Positions 50,034 through 58,322 of a stretch of DNA of 64,000 nt are shown piece after piece (the stretch's first letter is position 1; every line of letters starts with the position of its first letter). This stretch comes from Micromonospora tarapacensis (GTDB lineage Bacteria; Actinomycetota; Actinomycetes; Mycobacteriales; Micromonosporaceae). A program made the translations under genes and the position numbers. Location of the stretch: assembly GCF_019697375.1 (NCBI RefSeq), contig NZ_JAHCDI010000003.1, positions 930,001 to 994,000 of the forward strand. The letters run 5' to 3'. The notes beneath the pieces were generated by a model, which did no database searches, was not told the origin of the DNA, and saw nothing but the letters and a program-made list of their open reading frames with translations.

Positions 50034-52206
50034 CCTTCGCTGGTTCGACCTGAGCCTTCCCCGTGACATGGAGCTGACCAGTGTGGTCGCTGTGCTACGT
50101 CCGTTGGCGACTCGGCCGCGCGTCGGGCTAACGGCCACGACGCCGCTGGTCGTGCTTGAGGCATGGGGAACGGGCGGCCATGTCTGCTGGCGGCTTGGGC
50201 TGGACGGCCGCATCGCGCGCAGCCTGCCGGGTCAGATCATGGCGCATCTTCCCCGCCTCGGCGTTGAGCCGATGACAACGCCACGGCCCACCGTGACGGT
50301 CGCCGCCGACCTGCGCATGTACGGGATGACGAGGCCGCTGCGGACGGACACCGCCGACGCGGTGTCAGCGGGGCTGCTGGCCGCCCTCGGACAGCTCGGC
50401 GTGAACGAGGCCGGTGTCGTGCAGTGGCTCATCGGGCCAAGCCGCCAGCGGCAGTCCCCGCCTGCGAGCTTCGATCTGGGCGAAGCGCTCGGACTCCGCC
50501 AGGAGCGGCAGCCGGACGCCACGGCCACTCGGGAGTGGCGGGACAAGACGGCCGAGGCGCTGTTCGCCTGTCGCGGCCGGATCGGCGGAAGCGGAGCACC
50601 GGCCAGGGCGCTTGCCATCGTCCGCCGTCTGGCTGACGCGCTCAAAATCGCCAACACGCCGCACACCGGGCTGCGGCTCGGTGCCGCGACGAAGGGGCGC
50701 GCTGCGAAGCTCACCGCTCCCACGGTGCCGCTTACCTGGTCCTGCCTGCTGAACACCTCCGAGTTAGCCGCGCTTGTCGGCTGGCCGATCACCAAGGCTG
50801 TGGGCGACGAACTGCCCCTTGTCGGCGGGCACATCAACCCGGCGCCCAAATCGCTGCTGGTGGCCGAGGACGACGCGCCGGACGGAGAGCGGGTAATCGG
50901 CGAGAGCTTGCACGCCGGTCAACGCGGCCAGTTGGTGACCATGCCAGTCAAAACGAGTCTGCATCACGTCCAGGTCGTCGGTCCGACCGGCTCAGGCAAG
51001 TCAACGTTGTTGGCCTCAATGATCCTCGCGGACATCGCCGCTGGCCGCTCCACGCTGGTGGTCGAGCCGCGCGGCGACCTGATCAACGATGTTCTCGCCC
51101 GGCTGCCGAAAGACCGCCGAGACCGCGTGGTGGTCATCGACCCGGCCAGCAGCGAGCGCGTCGTAGGCGTGAACGTCCTGGCTGGTGAGCGCACCCATGC
51201 TGAGCGTCGTGCCGACGAGATAGTGCACCTGCTGAGCGAACTACACGGCGGCAACCTTGGCCCGCGCAGTACCGATGTGCTGATGCACGCGCTGGTCACC
51301 GCCGCGCGTCTGCCGGACGGGACATTGTGCGACGTGCCGGTGCTCCTGACCAGTCCGGCGTTTCGGCGTATGGCGCTCGCTGCGGTCAGTGACCCGATGG
51401 TGCTCGGGCCGTGGTGGGCGGGCTTCGAGGCGTTGTCGGAGCCAGAGCGTGGCAGGTACGTCGCCCCGCTGATGAACAAGCTGCGCCCAATCACCGGCCG
51501 GGATAGCTTGCGCCGGATGCTCGGCCAGGCCGCCCCGCGCTTCGACGTGGACGAACTGTTCACCACGCCGGGGACGGTGGTGTTGGCAAACCTCAACCGC
51601 GGCCTGCTAGGAACACCGACCGCGAACCTGTTGGGTGCCCTCGTGCTCAGCCAAGCATGGGCAGCGATCCAGCGCCGCGCCGCACTACCGCCAAGGAGGC
51701 GCCAAGCAGTATCCATCGTAGTCGATGAATTTCAGGATTTCCTGCGGCTGCCTGGCGGCGTGGACTTCGGCGACGCACTCGCACAGTCGCGCGGGTTGGG
51801 CGTTTCCTGGACGCTTGCGCATCAGCATCTCGACCAACTCAGCTCCAGCCAGCAAGCCGGGGTCGTGGCCAACGCGCGTTCCCGCGTCGTGTTTCGCCCG
51901 TCACCCGGCGACGCCAAACCGCTCGCTGCGGCGTTCGGCGGCGGGCTCGCCGGTAACGATCTGCTGAGGCTGCGCGCGTTCGAAGCGTGTGTGCAACTCC
52001 ACCTTGATAGCCAGCCATCCCGTCCGTTCTCCGTGCGCACCCGGCCCCTGCCGCCGTGGACAGGTGATCCGGCTGCTCTGCGCAAGGCCAGCGTTGATCG
52101 CTACGGCGTAGACGGAACCGAGCTGGACAAGGCCATGACCGAGCGATGGCACAACAACCAGAGTCCCGGCAGACCTGTCGGCGTGAAGAGGAGGGCGACG
52201 AAATGA
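50026..52206 (+). CDS. VirD4/TraG-like coupling ATPase (type IV secretion-type)
   Basis: This 726-residue cytoplasmic ATPase has an N-terminal third of element-specific sequence. A motor domain with Walker A GPTGSGKST (about 318-326), EPRGDLINDVLARLPKD, and Walker B VDEFQDF (about 565-571) follows, with SRGLGVSWTLAHQHLDQL after it. The hexameric ATPases of this type pump relaxosome DNA to a transfer channel. No membrane helices are seen, so it may be a soluble TcpA-like form that docks elsewhere. It overlaps the start of the replication-relaxation gene. It differs from the FtsK/TraB translocases of typical actinomycete elements. Confidence 0.85.
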   Translation: MADLRWFDLSLPRDMELTSVVAVLRPLATRPRVGLTATTPLVVLEAWGTGGHVCWRLGLDGRIARSLPGQIMAHLPRLGVEPMTTPRPTVTVAADLRMYGMTRPLRTDTADAVSAGLLAALGQLGVNEAGVVQWLIGPSRQRQSPPASFDLGEALGLRQERQPDATATREWRDKTAEALFACRGRIGGSGAPARALAIVRRLADALKIANTPHTGLRLGAATKGRAAKLTAPTVPLTWSCLLNTSELAALVGWPITKAVGDELPLVGGHINPAPKSLLVAEDDAPDGERVIGESLHAGQRGQLVTMPVKTSLHHVQVVGPTGSGKSTLLASMILADIAAGRSTLVVEPRGDLINDVLARLPKDRRDRVVVIDPASSERVVGVNVLAGERTHAERRADEIVHLLSELHGGNLGPRSTDVLMHALVTAARLPDGTLCDVPVLLTSPAFRRMALAAVSDPMVLGPWWAGFEALSEPERGRYVAPLMNKLRPITGRDSLRRMLGQAAPRFDVDELFTTPGTVVLANLNRGLLGTPTANLLGALVLSQAWAAIQRRAALPPRRRQAVSIVVDEFQDFLRLPGGVDFGDALAQSRGLGVSWTLAHQHLDQLSSSQQAGVVANARSRVVFRPSPGDAKPLAAAFGGGLAGNDLLRLRAFEACVQLHLDSQPSRPFSVRTRPLPPWTGDPAALRKASVDRYGVDGTELDKAMTERWHNNQSPGRPVGVKRRATK

Positions 52207-53123
52207 ACGCGAACACCCCTGCCGGTCGCCCTACCGATCCCGTCAACTCGTCATCACCCCTGACATGCGCAGATGGCTCGTTGCCCACAACGACTGTCGA
52301 GCCGTTACCGGCTCGACCCAGCGCCGACCGAACCCAGGCGCTACGTGACCGGCTCAGCGACCGTGACGTTGCCGTGCTCCGATCTTTGGCGACGCTGCGA
52401 TTGCTAACCGGCGGCCAGGCGCGACGACTGCACGTCGCCGATGGGTCAGCCGCAACCCAAAGCCGGAGGGCGCGCGCCCTCCTCCAACGTCTCGCGGACC
52501 TCAAGCTCGTCGTCCGTCTCGGCCGCCGCGTCGGTGGCGTGCGAGCCGGGAGTGCGGGCTACGTCTATGGCTTGTCTGGCCACGGGCAAGCGGTCCTGGC
52601 TGTCGAAGGTCCGATGGGTGGCCGACGCCGGCGCGTCTGGGAGACAAGCCCCAGTTTTCAAGATCACGTCCTTGGCGTGGCGGAGGTGTACGTGCGCCTG
52701 GTGGAGGCCGAGCGCACGGGAAGTCTGGAGATGCTCGACTTCCAGGCCGAACCTCCGGCGTGGCGGACGTTCCCCGGCGCGAATGGACCTGCCGTACTCA
52801 AGCCCGACGCCTTCGTGCGTCTCGGCGTGGACGACCTGGAGCACAGCGCGTTCCTGGAGATCGACCGGAGTACGGAGAGCGTACCGACCATCGTCCGCAA
52901 GTGCCGTACATACGTCGCCTACTGGCAAAGCGGCATCGAACAAGCCGAACACGAGGTATTCCCTCGCGTGCTGTGGCTGGCGGCCGACGCCCGTGGTGCT
53001 CAGCGCATCACCCAAGCGCTCACCCAGATGCCACGCGATGCCCAGCACCTGTTCCAGGTGACGTTCCTGGAGAGCGCTGTACCAGTCCTTACCGCCACGG
53101 CCAGGGGAGGCCGTATGGTGTGA
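52203..53123 (+). CDS. Replication-relaxation family protein (MobC/relaxosome-like)
   Basis: This 306-residue protein has an N-terminal winged-helix region (LRDRLSDRDVAVLRSLATLR, LLTGGQARRLHV, RRARALLQRLADLKLVVRLG). A restriction-endonuclease-like part follows (DAFVRLGVDDLEHSAFLEID, TIVRKCRTYVAYWQSG). This is the Replic_Relax (PF13814-type) arrangement found on actinomycete plasmids, linked to DNA relaxation at replication or transfer origins. The ATG at 52203 overlaps the ATPase stop (ATGA), so the two are made together. It is the best candidate for nicking or relaxosome formation in this element. Confidence 0.82.
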   Translation: MNANTPAGRPTDPVNSSSPLTCADGSLPTTTVEPLPARPSADRTQALRDRLSDRDVAVLRSLATLRLLTGGQARRLHVADGSAATQSRRARALLQRLADLKLVVRLGRRVGGVRAGSAGYVYGLSGHGQAVLAVEGPMGGRRRRVWETSPSFQDHVLGVAEVYVRLVEAERTGSLEMLDFQAEPPAWRTFPGANGPAVLKPDAFVRLGVDDLEHSAFLEIDRSTESVPTIVRKCRTYVAYWQSGIEQAEHEVFPRVLWLAADARGAQRITQALTQMPRDAQHLFQVTFLESAVPVLTATARGGRMV

Positions 53124-54145
53124 GCGCGCCCCCGAAGGCCCGGCTTCCCCTCGGGCAAATTCTTATCGGGGACGTGCGCACGCGGCTCGCGGAACTGCCC
53201 AGCGGCAGCATCGACACCGCGATCACCAGCCCGCCGTACTACCGCTTGCGCGACTACGGCCATCCAGGACAACTTGGCCTGGAGCCGGACGTTGACGGCT
53301 GGACGTCCAACCTGGTCGAGGTCTGCCGCCACGTGGCCCGAGTGCTCAAGCCGGGCGGGTCGCTGTGGCTGAACGTCGGCGACTCCTATTCCAGCCACGA
53401 CCGCCAGGGCGCACCGAAGAAGAGCTTGCTACTCGGGCCTCAGCGGTTGGCAGTCGCCCTGATGAAGGACGGCTGGTTGGTCCGTAACCAGGTGATTTGG
53501 GCGAAGACCAACCCAATGCCGTCCAGCGTGGCCGACCGGCTGAGCTGCACCTACGAAGTGATGTTCCTACTCGTCCGATCTCCGCAATACTACTTCGACC
53601 TGGACCTGATACGGCAGCCGCTCGTCACGTCCGCGAAGAAACGCCGCAACACGAACAGCTACCGCTACCTGCCCGACGAGGCCATGCCGCCGGACATCGG
53701 CTTCGACGACGACCGCGGCCTTAACCACCTCAAGGCTGAGGGGCGCGCCGGGCACCCCCTCGGCAAGAATCCCGGCGATGTCTGGCAGTTGCCAACGGCT
53801 GGCTACCGTGGCGCGCACTTCGCCACCTTCCCGCTCCGGCTGGCAGAACAACCCCTACTGGCCACCTGTCCCGAACGGGTCTGCGCCGCTTGTGGCGAGC
53901 CGTGGCGGCGGGAACCAGTCGACCGCGACAGGGAGAAGCCGCACCTCGGCCAACTGCGGCCGGGCTGCGATTGCCGGGCTGGCAGTACACCGGGCGTCGT
54001 GCTCGACCCGTTCATGGGCGCGGGAACGGTCGCCCTCGCCGCTGAGACGCACGGCCGGGAATGGATCGGCACCGAGCTGAACCCGACGTTCGCGGCGCTG
54101 GCACGACGTCGGCTTGCGGACTGGCGGGAGCGACAGCGCCGGTGA
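53120..54145 (+). CDS. Orphan DNA N4/N6 methyltransferase, beta class
   Basis: This 341-residue enzyme methylates an exocyclic amino group of cytosine (N4) or adenine (N6) in DNA. Motif IV TSPPYY (residues 36-41) precedes motif I DPFMGAGT (about 296-303), which is the order of the beta class. A Cys-rich insert (CPERVCAACGEPW with PGCDC) probably binds zinc. The GTG at 53120 overlaps the previous stop. No restriction endonuclease is beside it, so it is an orphan enzyme that may protect incoming element DNA or mark the transfer origin. Target sequence unknown. Confidence 0.9.
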   Translation: MSAPPKARLPLGQILIGDVRTRLAELPSGSIDTAITSPPYYRLRDYGHPGQLGLEPDVDGWTSNLVEVCRHVARVLKPGGSLWLNVGDSYSSHDRQGAPKKSLLLGPQRLAVALMKDGWLVRNQVIWAKTNPMPSSVADRLSCTYEVMFLLVRSPQYYFDLDLIRQPLVTSAKKRRNTNSYRYLPDEAMPPDIGFDDDRGLNHLKAEGRAGHPLGKNPGDVWQLPTAGYRGAHFATFPLRLAEQPLLATCPERVCAACGEPWRREPVDRDREKPHLGQLRPGCDCRAGSTPGVVLDPFMGAGTVALAAETHGREWIGTELNPTFAALARRRLADWRERQRR

Positions 54146-54240
54146 CGGCATCCACGGCACTCGTCGGTGCCATGCGGCTGTTCGTCGTCACCCCTGAGCG
54201 AGGGTGGCCAGCCGCACCACACCGAGGAGGGAAAGCCGTT

Positions 54241-54564
54241 ATGACGGAACCCGGAAATGGCAAGGCGGGCGTGAAGACGCTCGGCATCAAGTTGCCGGAC
54301 GAGCTGCATGCGCAGTTCGCCCTGGTGGCCCAGCTCGACGGACTCAGCCTGACCGATGCGATGCGCCGGGCGGTGGAGCTGTACGTCGAGACGAAGCAGA
54401 ACGAGCCGGACTTCGCGGCGCGGGCACAAGCCGCGCTCGAGGAGATCGAGCGCGAAGCTGCCAACCGACGCGGTGCGATCCAAGCGCTGTTTGGCGGGCA
54501 GACCGGCTCGGCAACAGAGGCGAAGGCTTCGAGCCGACGCCGCAGCGGTGACGCCAGCGCCTGA
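54241..54564 (+). CDS. Ribbon-helix-helix-like accessory protein
   Basis: This 107-residue protein opens with VKTLGIKLPDELHAQFALVA, QLDGLSLTDAMRRAVELYVE, a strand-helix-helix pattern that fits RHH/MobC-like DNA-binding proteins. A charged helical tail follows (AQAALEEIEREAANRRGAIQ). GAGGAGGG lies upstream of the ATG. It sits between the methyltransferase and the integrase and could be a relaxosome accessory factor, a repressor or a recombination directionality factor. None is proven. Confidence 0.7.
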   Translation: MTEPGNGKAGVKTLGIKLPDELHAQFALVAQLDGLSLTDAMRRAVELYVETKQNEPDFAARAQAALEEIEREAANRRGAIQALFGGQTGSATEAKASSRRRSGDASA

Positions 54565-54702
54565 GGCGCCAGGCTCGCCGCAACGGGACGGAGGGTAGGC
54601 ACACCGCCGCCCTCCGTCCCGCCAACCCCAAGCCGAACGCTGCAAATACCACAACCCAAAAGATGATCAATACCTGAGAAAATATAGGAGGATATGAATG
54701 TA

Positions 54703-56787
54703 ATGGAAAGATCAACATGGCTTCCGACGGGAACGCCCGGGACATACCCTGCGTCGTCCCAGGACGCGCGTGGGCGCGACGGGACGACGATTCCGGAGGA
54801 AGACATGCGCGACGCGCCGACGTACACCGATGCCGACCAGGGCACGGATCAAGACCTGGACGGGCGTGCGGCTACGACAGTTGAACGCGCCGCCCGGCAC
54901 GAGCGCAACCGCCCTGACCGCACGGGACTCATCGGCCAACTCAACGACCGCACCAGCGGCGTGGGCGGGATGGTCGACTATCTGCGCGGCAAGACCAGCG
55001 ACCGGAACGAGCAGCCCGCCGGACACATCCCGCGCGTCGTCATCTACCTGCGGGTGAGCACCGAAGAACAGGCCAAGATGGGCGGCGAAGCCGAGGGCTA
55101 CTCCATCCCTTACCAGCGCGAAGCCTGCTTGGGGAAGGTGCGCGTTCTAGGCGGCATCCTGGTGTGCGAGTACCTCGATGCCGGAGAGAGCGCGAAGTCC
55201 GCACACCGGCCGCAACTACAGGCGATGCTGCGGGAGCTGAAGGCCAAGCGCATCGACTACGTGCTCGTACACAAGATCGACAGGTTGGCGCGCAACCGCG
55301 CCGATGACGTCGAGATCAACGCCGCGATTGCCCGCTCGGGCGCCAAGCTCATCTCGGTCGCTGAGCCGGTTGACGAGACCCCTGCGGGCAAGCTGCTCTA
55401 CAACATGATGGCCGACGTCGCCCAATACCACTCCGACAACCTGGCGGCCGAAGTGCTCAAGGGCATGGACACCAAGGCCAAGCGCGGCGGCACACCCTAC
55501 CGGGCACCGCTCGGCTACCTCAACAAAAAGGAATTCATCGGCAACGCCCGCAACAGCTACGTCGTCGTGGACGACGAACGGGCTCCGCTCATCCGCTGGG
55601 CGTTCGAGCAGTACGCCCTTGGCGACTGGGCGATCCGGCAACTGGTCGATGCCCTGAACGCCCAAGGGTTGCGCAGCCGAGCCAGCCGCAAGCTGACAGC
55701 CAAGCCACTGACGATCTCGGGCGTGCATCACATGTTGCGCAACCCCTACTACATGGGTGTGGTGCCCTACCGAGGCGTCTACCACGAAGGGACGCACGAG
55801 CCGCTGGTGTCCGCCGAGCTGTGGCTACGGGTCCAAGACGTACTCACGGCGCATCACCTGGCGGGAGAGAAGGAGCGCAAGCACCCGCACTACCTGAAGG
55901 GCTCCATCTTCTGCGGCGAGTGCGGCGCGCGGCTCATCTACACGCGGAACAAGGGCAACGGTGGCGAGTACGAGTACTACACCTGCCTCTCGCGCCGGAC
56001 AGGGCGGCGGCCGTGTACCCGCAAGCCGATGCGACTGGAAAAGATCGAAGACAGCGTGGCCCGCTTCTACACCGCGTTCCGGCTGGGCCCGGAGCGAGCC
56101 GAACTGATCCGTAATGGCGTCCTGGACGAGCTGACCGCCGACCGCGAGAAGGCTGCCCGCGACACCGACCGCGCCAAGAAGCGCATTGCCCGGCTGCAAG
56201 GCGAGCGGCAGAAGCTGCTGACCGCCCACTACGCCGGAGCCGTGCCGCTGGACATGCTGAAGACCGAGATGGACCGGCTCACAGGCGAGATGGCCGACGC
56301 CGAGAACGCCGCCAAGGCTGCCACCCGAGCGGTTGCAGACCTGGAAGGCACGCTCAACGCGGCGCTCGTCATCGCCAAGGAGTGCGAACGGCAGTACGCC
56401 GATGCGCCGCCGCGCGAGCGAAGGATGATCAACCAAGGGCTGTTCAAAGCGCTGTACCTCTCTCCAGACGGAGAGGTAGAGCGCTTCGAAATGACCGAGC
56501 CGTTTGCCACACTGCTCGACCGCAACCTTCTGGCCGACCTCGCCAAGGAGCGGGCGGGGCGGCGGCCCGCCTTCGTCCTGGCTGACGTGCCGGAAGCCGT
56601 ACACGAAGAAGCCGAGGGCCGCTCACGGCCCTCGGCTGTCTTCATCAATAGTTTCGTATGTCCGTCGAAAACGGACAAGCCGGACGGCGGTGCCGTCCGG
56701 CTTGGTTTGCACATGATCACTCTGGTGCGCCCGGCAGGATTCGAACCTGCGGCCTTGGGATTAGAAGTCCCCTGCTCTATCCGCTGA
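54703..56787 (+). CDS. Large serine integrase whose frame runs into the host tRNA gene
   Basis: This site-specific recombinase inserts and excises the element. After an unusual N-terminal extension of about 110 residues come the resolvase domain (VVIYLRVSTEEQAKM, catalytic Ser122 when numbered from 54694; YVLVHKIDRLARN), the recombinase domain (AKRGGTPYRAPLGYLNKKE) and a zinc ribbon (FCGECGARLI with a later C pair, about 407-442). A coiled coil (DREKAARDTDRAKKRIARLQ) follows. The ATG at 54703 suits the AGGAGG better than one three codons earlier. A perfect hairpin (56611-56636) lies inside the frame. The last 40-50 residues, past about 56640, read through the junction and stop only within antisense tRNA-Arg. 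Confidence 0.88.
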   Translation: MERSTWLPTGTPGTYPASSQDARGRDGTTIPEEDMRDAPTYTDADQGTDQDLDGRAATTVERAARHERNRPDRTGLIGQLNDRTSGVGGMVDYLRGKTSDRNEQPAGHIPRVVIYLRVSTEEQAKMGGEAEGYSIPYQREACLGKVRVLGGILVCEYLDAGESAKSAHRPQLQAMLRELKAKRIDYVLVHKIDRLARNRADDVEINAAIARSGAKLISVAEPVDETPAGKLLYNMMADVAQYHSDNLAAEVLKGMDTKAKRGGTPYRAPLGYLNKKEFIGNARNSYVVVDDERAPLIRWAFEQYALGDWAIRQLVDALNAQGLRSRASRKLTAKPLTISGVHHMLRNPYYMGVVPYRGVYHEGTHEPLVSAELWLRVQDVLTAHHLAGEKERKHPHYLKGSIFCGECGARLIYTRNKGNGGEYEYYTCLSRRTGRRPCTRKPMRLEKIEDSVARFYTAFRLGPERAELIRNGVLDELTADREKAARDTDRAKKRIARLQGERQKLLTAHYAGAVPLDMLKTEMDRLTGEMADAENAAKAATRAVADLEGTLNAALVIAKECERQYADAPPRERRMINQGLFKALYLSPDGEVERFEMTEPFATLLDRNLLADLAKERAGRRPAFVLADVPEAVHEEAEGRSRPSAVFINSFVCPSKTDKPDGGAVRLGLHMITLVRPAGFEPAALGLEVPCSIR
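56611..56636 (+). terminator. Hairpin near the 3' end of the integrase frame
   Basis: A perfect 10-bp stem (GCCGAGGGCC and its complement) with a 6-base loop lies within the open frame of the integrase. It looks like the element's own terminator, which implies that the natural end of the integrase lies close by. Confidence 0.6.
56659..56703 (-). terminator. tRNA-Arg terminator and adjacent hairpin at the right junction
   Basis: AAGCCGGACGGC (56677-56688) pairs perfectly with 56692-56703 across a 3-base loop just downstream of tRNA-Arg on the minus strand, a typical tRNA terminator. Beside it, TGTCCGT/ACGGACA (56659-56677, 5-base loop) forms a second palindrome. The right attachment core probably lies in or beside it. 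Confidence 0.6.
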
Positions 56788-56798
56788 GCTACGGGCGC
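56723..56798 (-). tRNA. tRNA-Arg (anticodon TCT)
   Basis: The 76-base cloverleaf on the minus strand has the acceptor GCGCCCG pairing with CGGGCGC and an encoded CCA end. The D arm is GCTC/GAGC, the anticodon loop CTTCTAA (anticodon TCT, reads AGA), and the T arm GCAGG-TTCGAAT-CCTGC. The gene is complete, so integration left it intact. Arg AGA is a rare codon in such GC-rich genomes. The gene flanks the right end of the integrated element. Confidence 0.95.
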
Positions 56799-56939
56799 AA
56801 CGTGGTATCGCGCGAGAAGGGTACCGCCGTCCGCGCCTGGCCCGCCGAAACGGGTGGTCGGGAGGGTCGGACTCGCGGCCGGATCCACGCACCGGGCTAC
56901 CCGCGACGGCCGGGCCGTTGCCGGGGCCGCCGGGGTTGC

Positions 56940-57989
56940 TCAGGCGTCCGCGTCCGCGTGCGGCGTGGCGTCCGCCGCCGGCCCGGAGCCGTTCTCCGCC
57001 GAGCGTCGGGGACCGGGCGGGGTCGGGTGGGGGGTGGTCGGCCCGGGTTCGAGGAACGCCTCGGCCCATCGGCCGACCTCGTCGAAGACCCTTTCGCGTA
57101 CGGCGGGGCCGGAGAGGGTCAGGTCGTGCAGGCCACCGTCGAAGCGGGCCATGGTGACGTGTTGGCCGAGGCGGGGTGCCCAGCGGACCATGTGTTCCAC
57201 GTCGAGCACGGCGTCGGCGAGGCTCGCCGCGTCCTGCCACTTGGTCCCCCGGAACGAGCGGGTGGAGCAGGCGAGCAGCACCGGCACCGGGATGTCCAGC
57301 CCGGCGCGTAGCCGCCGTTGGCCGGTGCGGACGGCGTCCAGCCAGCCGGCCCGGACCGGGAAGCCGGCGAGCGGTTTCCAGGCCAGGTCGTACGTCCACT
57401 CGCCGCGGTGGTCGGCGTGAAGGCTCTCGCCGTACACGGTGCCGAGCCCGAACGGCAGGATGCGGTGCGGCGCCCTGCGGCCCACGCGCGCGACGGCGGC
57501 CGCGAGGGGTCGGCGCACGAACCAGGGTGCGTTGAGGTCGAAGAAGGGGCTGTTGAGGAACAGGCCGTCGACCAGACCGCTGTCGCGGCGGGCGTGCGCC
57601 CAGAGCGAGATGATCAGGCCGCCGGTCGAGTGGCCCATGGCCAGCAGGGTGTCGTGCCCGTCCTCGGTGCGGACGATCTGGGCGGCGGCGTCCAGTTCGG
57701 GGAAGTAGTCGCCGAGGTCGCGGCAGAAGTTGGCGGTCTGGTGCGGCAGCAGGCTGCGGCCGTACTTGCGCAGGTCCAGCGCGTAGAAGTCCCAGCCGCG
57801 GGTGACGAAGAAGTCGGCGACGTGGGTCTGGAAGAAGTAGTCGACGAAGCCGTGCACGTAGAGCACGGCACGCCCGGTCGGGCGCTCGGCGCGGCGCCGG
57901 ATCAGGGTGGCCACCACCGGCCCCTCGTCGTCGCGGCCCAGGTCGATGGTGTGCCGCTCGTACGGCGGGCCCAGCAGGTCGGGTTCCAC
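56940..57989 (-). CDS. Alpha/beta-hydrolase (lysophospholipase-like)
   Basis: This protein has about 350 residues. The hydrolase core has an oxyanion strand AVLYVHGFVDYFFQTHVADF, the nucleophile elbow MGHSTGG (Ser), LFLNSPFFDLN, and the C-terminal His in FDGGLHDLTLSG. The fold resembles monoacylglycerol lipase and lysophospholipase proteins. A longer start at 58037 would lie inside a strong hairpin, so I prefer the GTG at 57989. A Pro/Gly-rich tail of about 35 residues follows the domain. The substrate is unknown. Confidence 0.85.
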   Translation of the reverse strand: MEPDLLGPPYERHTIDLGRDDEGPVVATLIRRRAERPTGRAVLYVHGFVDYFFQTHVADFFVTRGWDFYALDLRKYGRSLLPHQTANFCRDLGDYFPELDAAAQIVRTEDGHDTLLAMGHSTGGLIISLWAHARRDSGLVDGLFLNSPFFDLNAPWFVRRPLAAAVARVGRRAPHRILPFGLGTVYGESLHADHRGEWTYDLAWKPLAGFPVRAGWLDAVRTGQRRLRAGLDIPVPVLLACSTRSFRGTKWQDAASLADAVLDVEHMVRWAPRLGQHVTMARFDGGLHDLTLSGPAVRERVFDEVGRWAEAFLEPGPTTPHPTPPGPRRSAENGSGPAADATPHADADA

Positions 57990-58020
57990 CTCGTTGACGG
58001 TACGCCGGCAGGCTACCGGG

Positions 58021-58055
58021 CGGTAGCCCGCCCGCACCCGGCGGGCGGGCTACCG
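58021..58055 (-). terminator. Terminator upstream of the hydrolase gene
   Basis: A perfect 15-bp stem (CGGTAGCCCGCCCGC and its complement) with a 5-base loop ends transcription from the small genes at 58060-58745. Confidence 0.75.
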
Positions 58056-58059
58056 GTCG

Positions 58060-58266
58060 TCAGTCGCCCTCGGCCTCGCGGCCGGACGGCTCGTGCGAGG
58101 TCGTGGCCCGGTCCCGACCGGGGCCGTACGGCGAGACCTGATCGGCCGGCACCGAGCGGTGCTCCCGCCGGGCAGCCGAACCGCCGCCCGGGGTCGGGCC
58201 GTCGCTGTCCTGGACCAGCCGGGTTTCGCCGCTGCGGCGCATCTCCGGTTGCTGCACGTTGGGCAT
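58060..58266 (-). CDS. Small hydrophilic protein
   Basis: This 68-residue protein is charged and probably disordered (QQPEMRRSGETRLVQDSDGP, EHRSVPADQVSPYGPGRDRA). GGAGAGGTG before the ATG supports the start. It is on the same strand as the HPF-like gene upstream and is followed by a strong terminator. The function is unknown. Confidence 0.6.
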   Translation of the reverse strand: MPNVQQPEMRRSGETRLVQDSDGPTPGGGSAARREHRSVPADQVSPYGPGRDRATTSHEPSGREAEGD

Positions 58267-58322
58267 GCCGTTCACCTCTCCACGGTCGGCGTCGCCGGCC
58301 AGGCCACCAGCCGGCGGCGCGA

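Larger units (their letters stand above)
35660..56680 (+). mobile_element. Integrated mobilizable element beside tRNA-Arg, serine-integrase type
   Basis: A block of about 21 kb has lower GC, short foreign genes and its own mobility set. The set comprises a large serine integrase (right end, next to tRNA-Arg), a replication-relaxation protein, a VirD4/TraG-like coupling ATPase, a DUF2637/Spd-like membrane protein and an orphan DNA methyltransferase. Cargo on the left includes a HEPN-motif protein, a cutinase-propeller fusion, an XRE/DUF6879 cassette and membrane proteins. No replication initiator, classical relaxase or FtsK/TraB translocase was found, so it is best called an integrative mobilizable or unclassified integrative element. 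The right junction lies between about 56640 and 56677. The left one lies between about 35600 and 35880. Confidence 0.8.
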
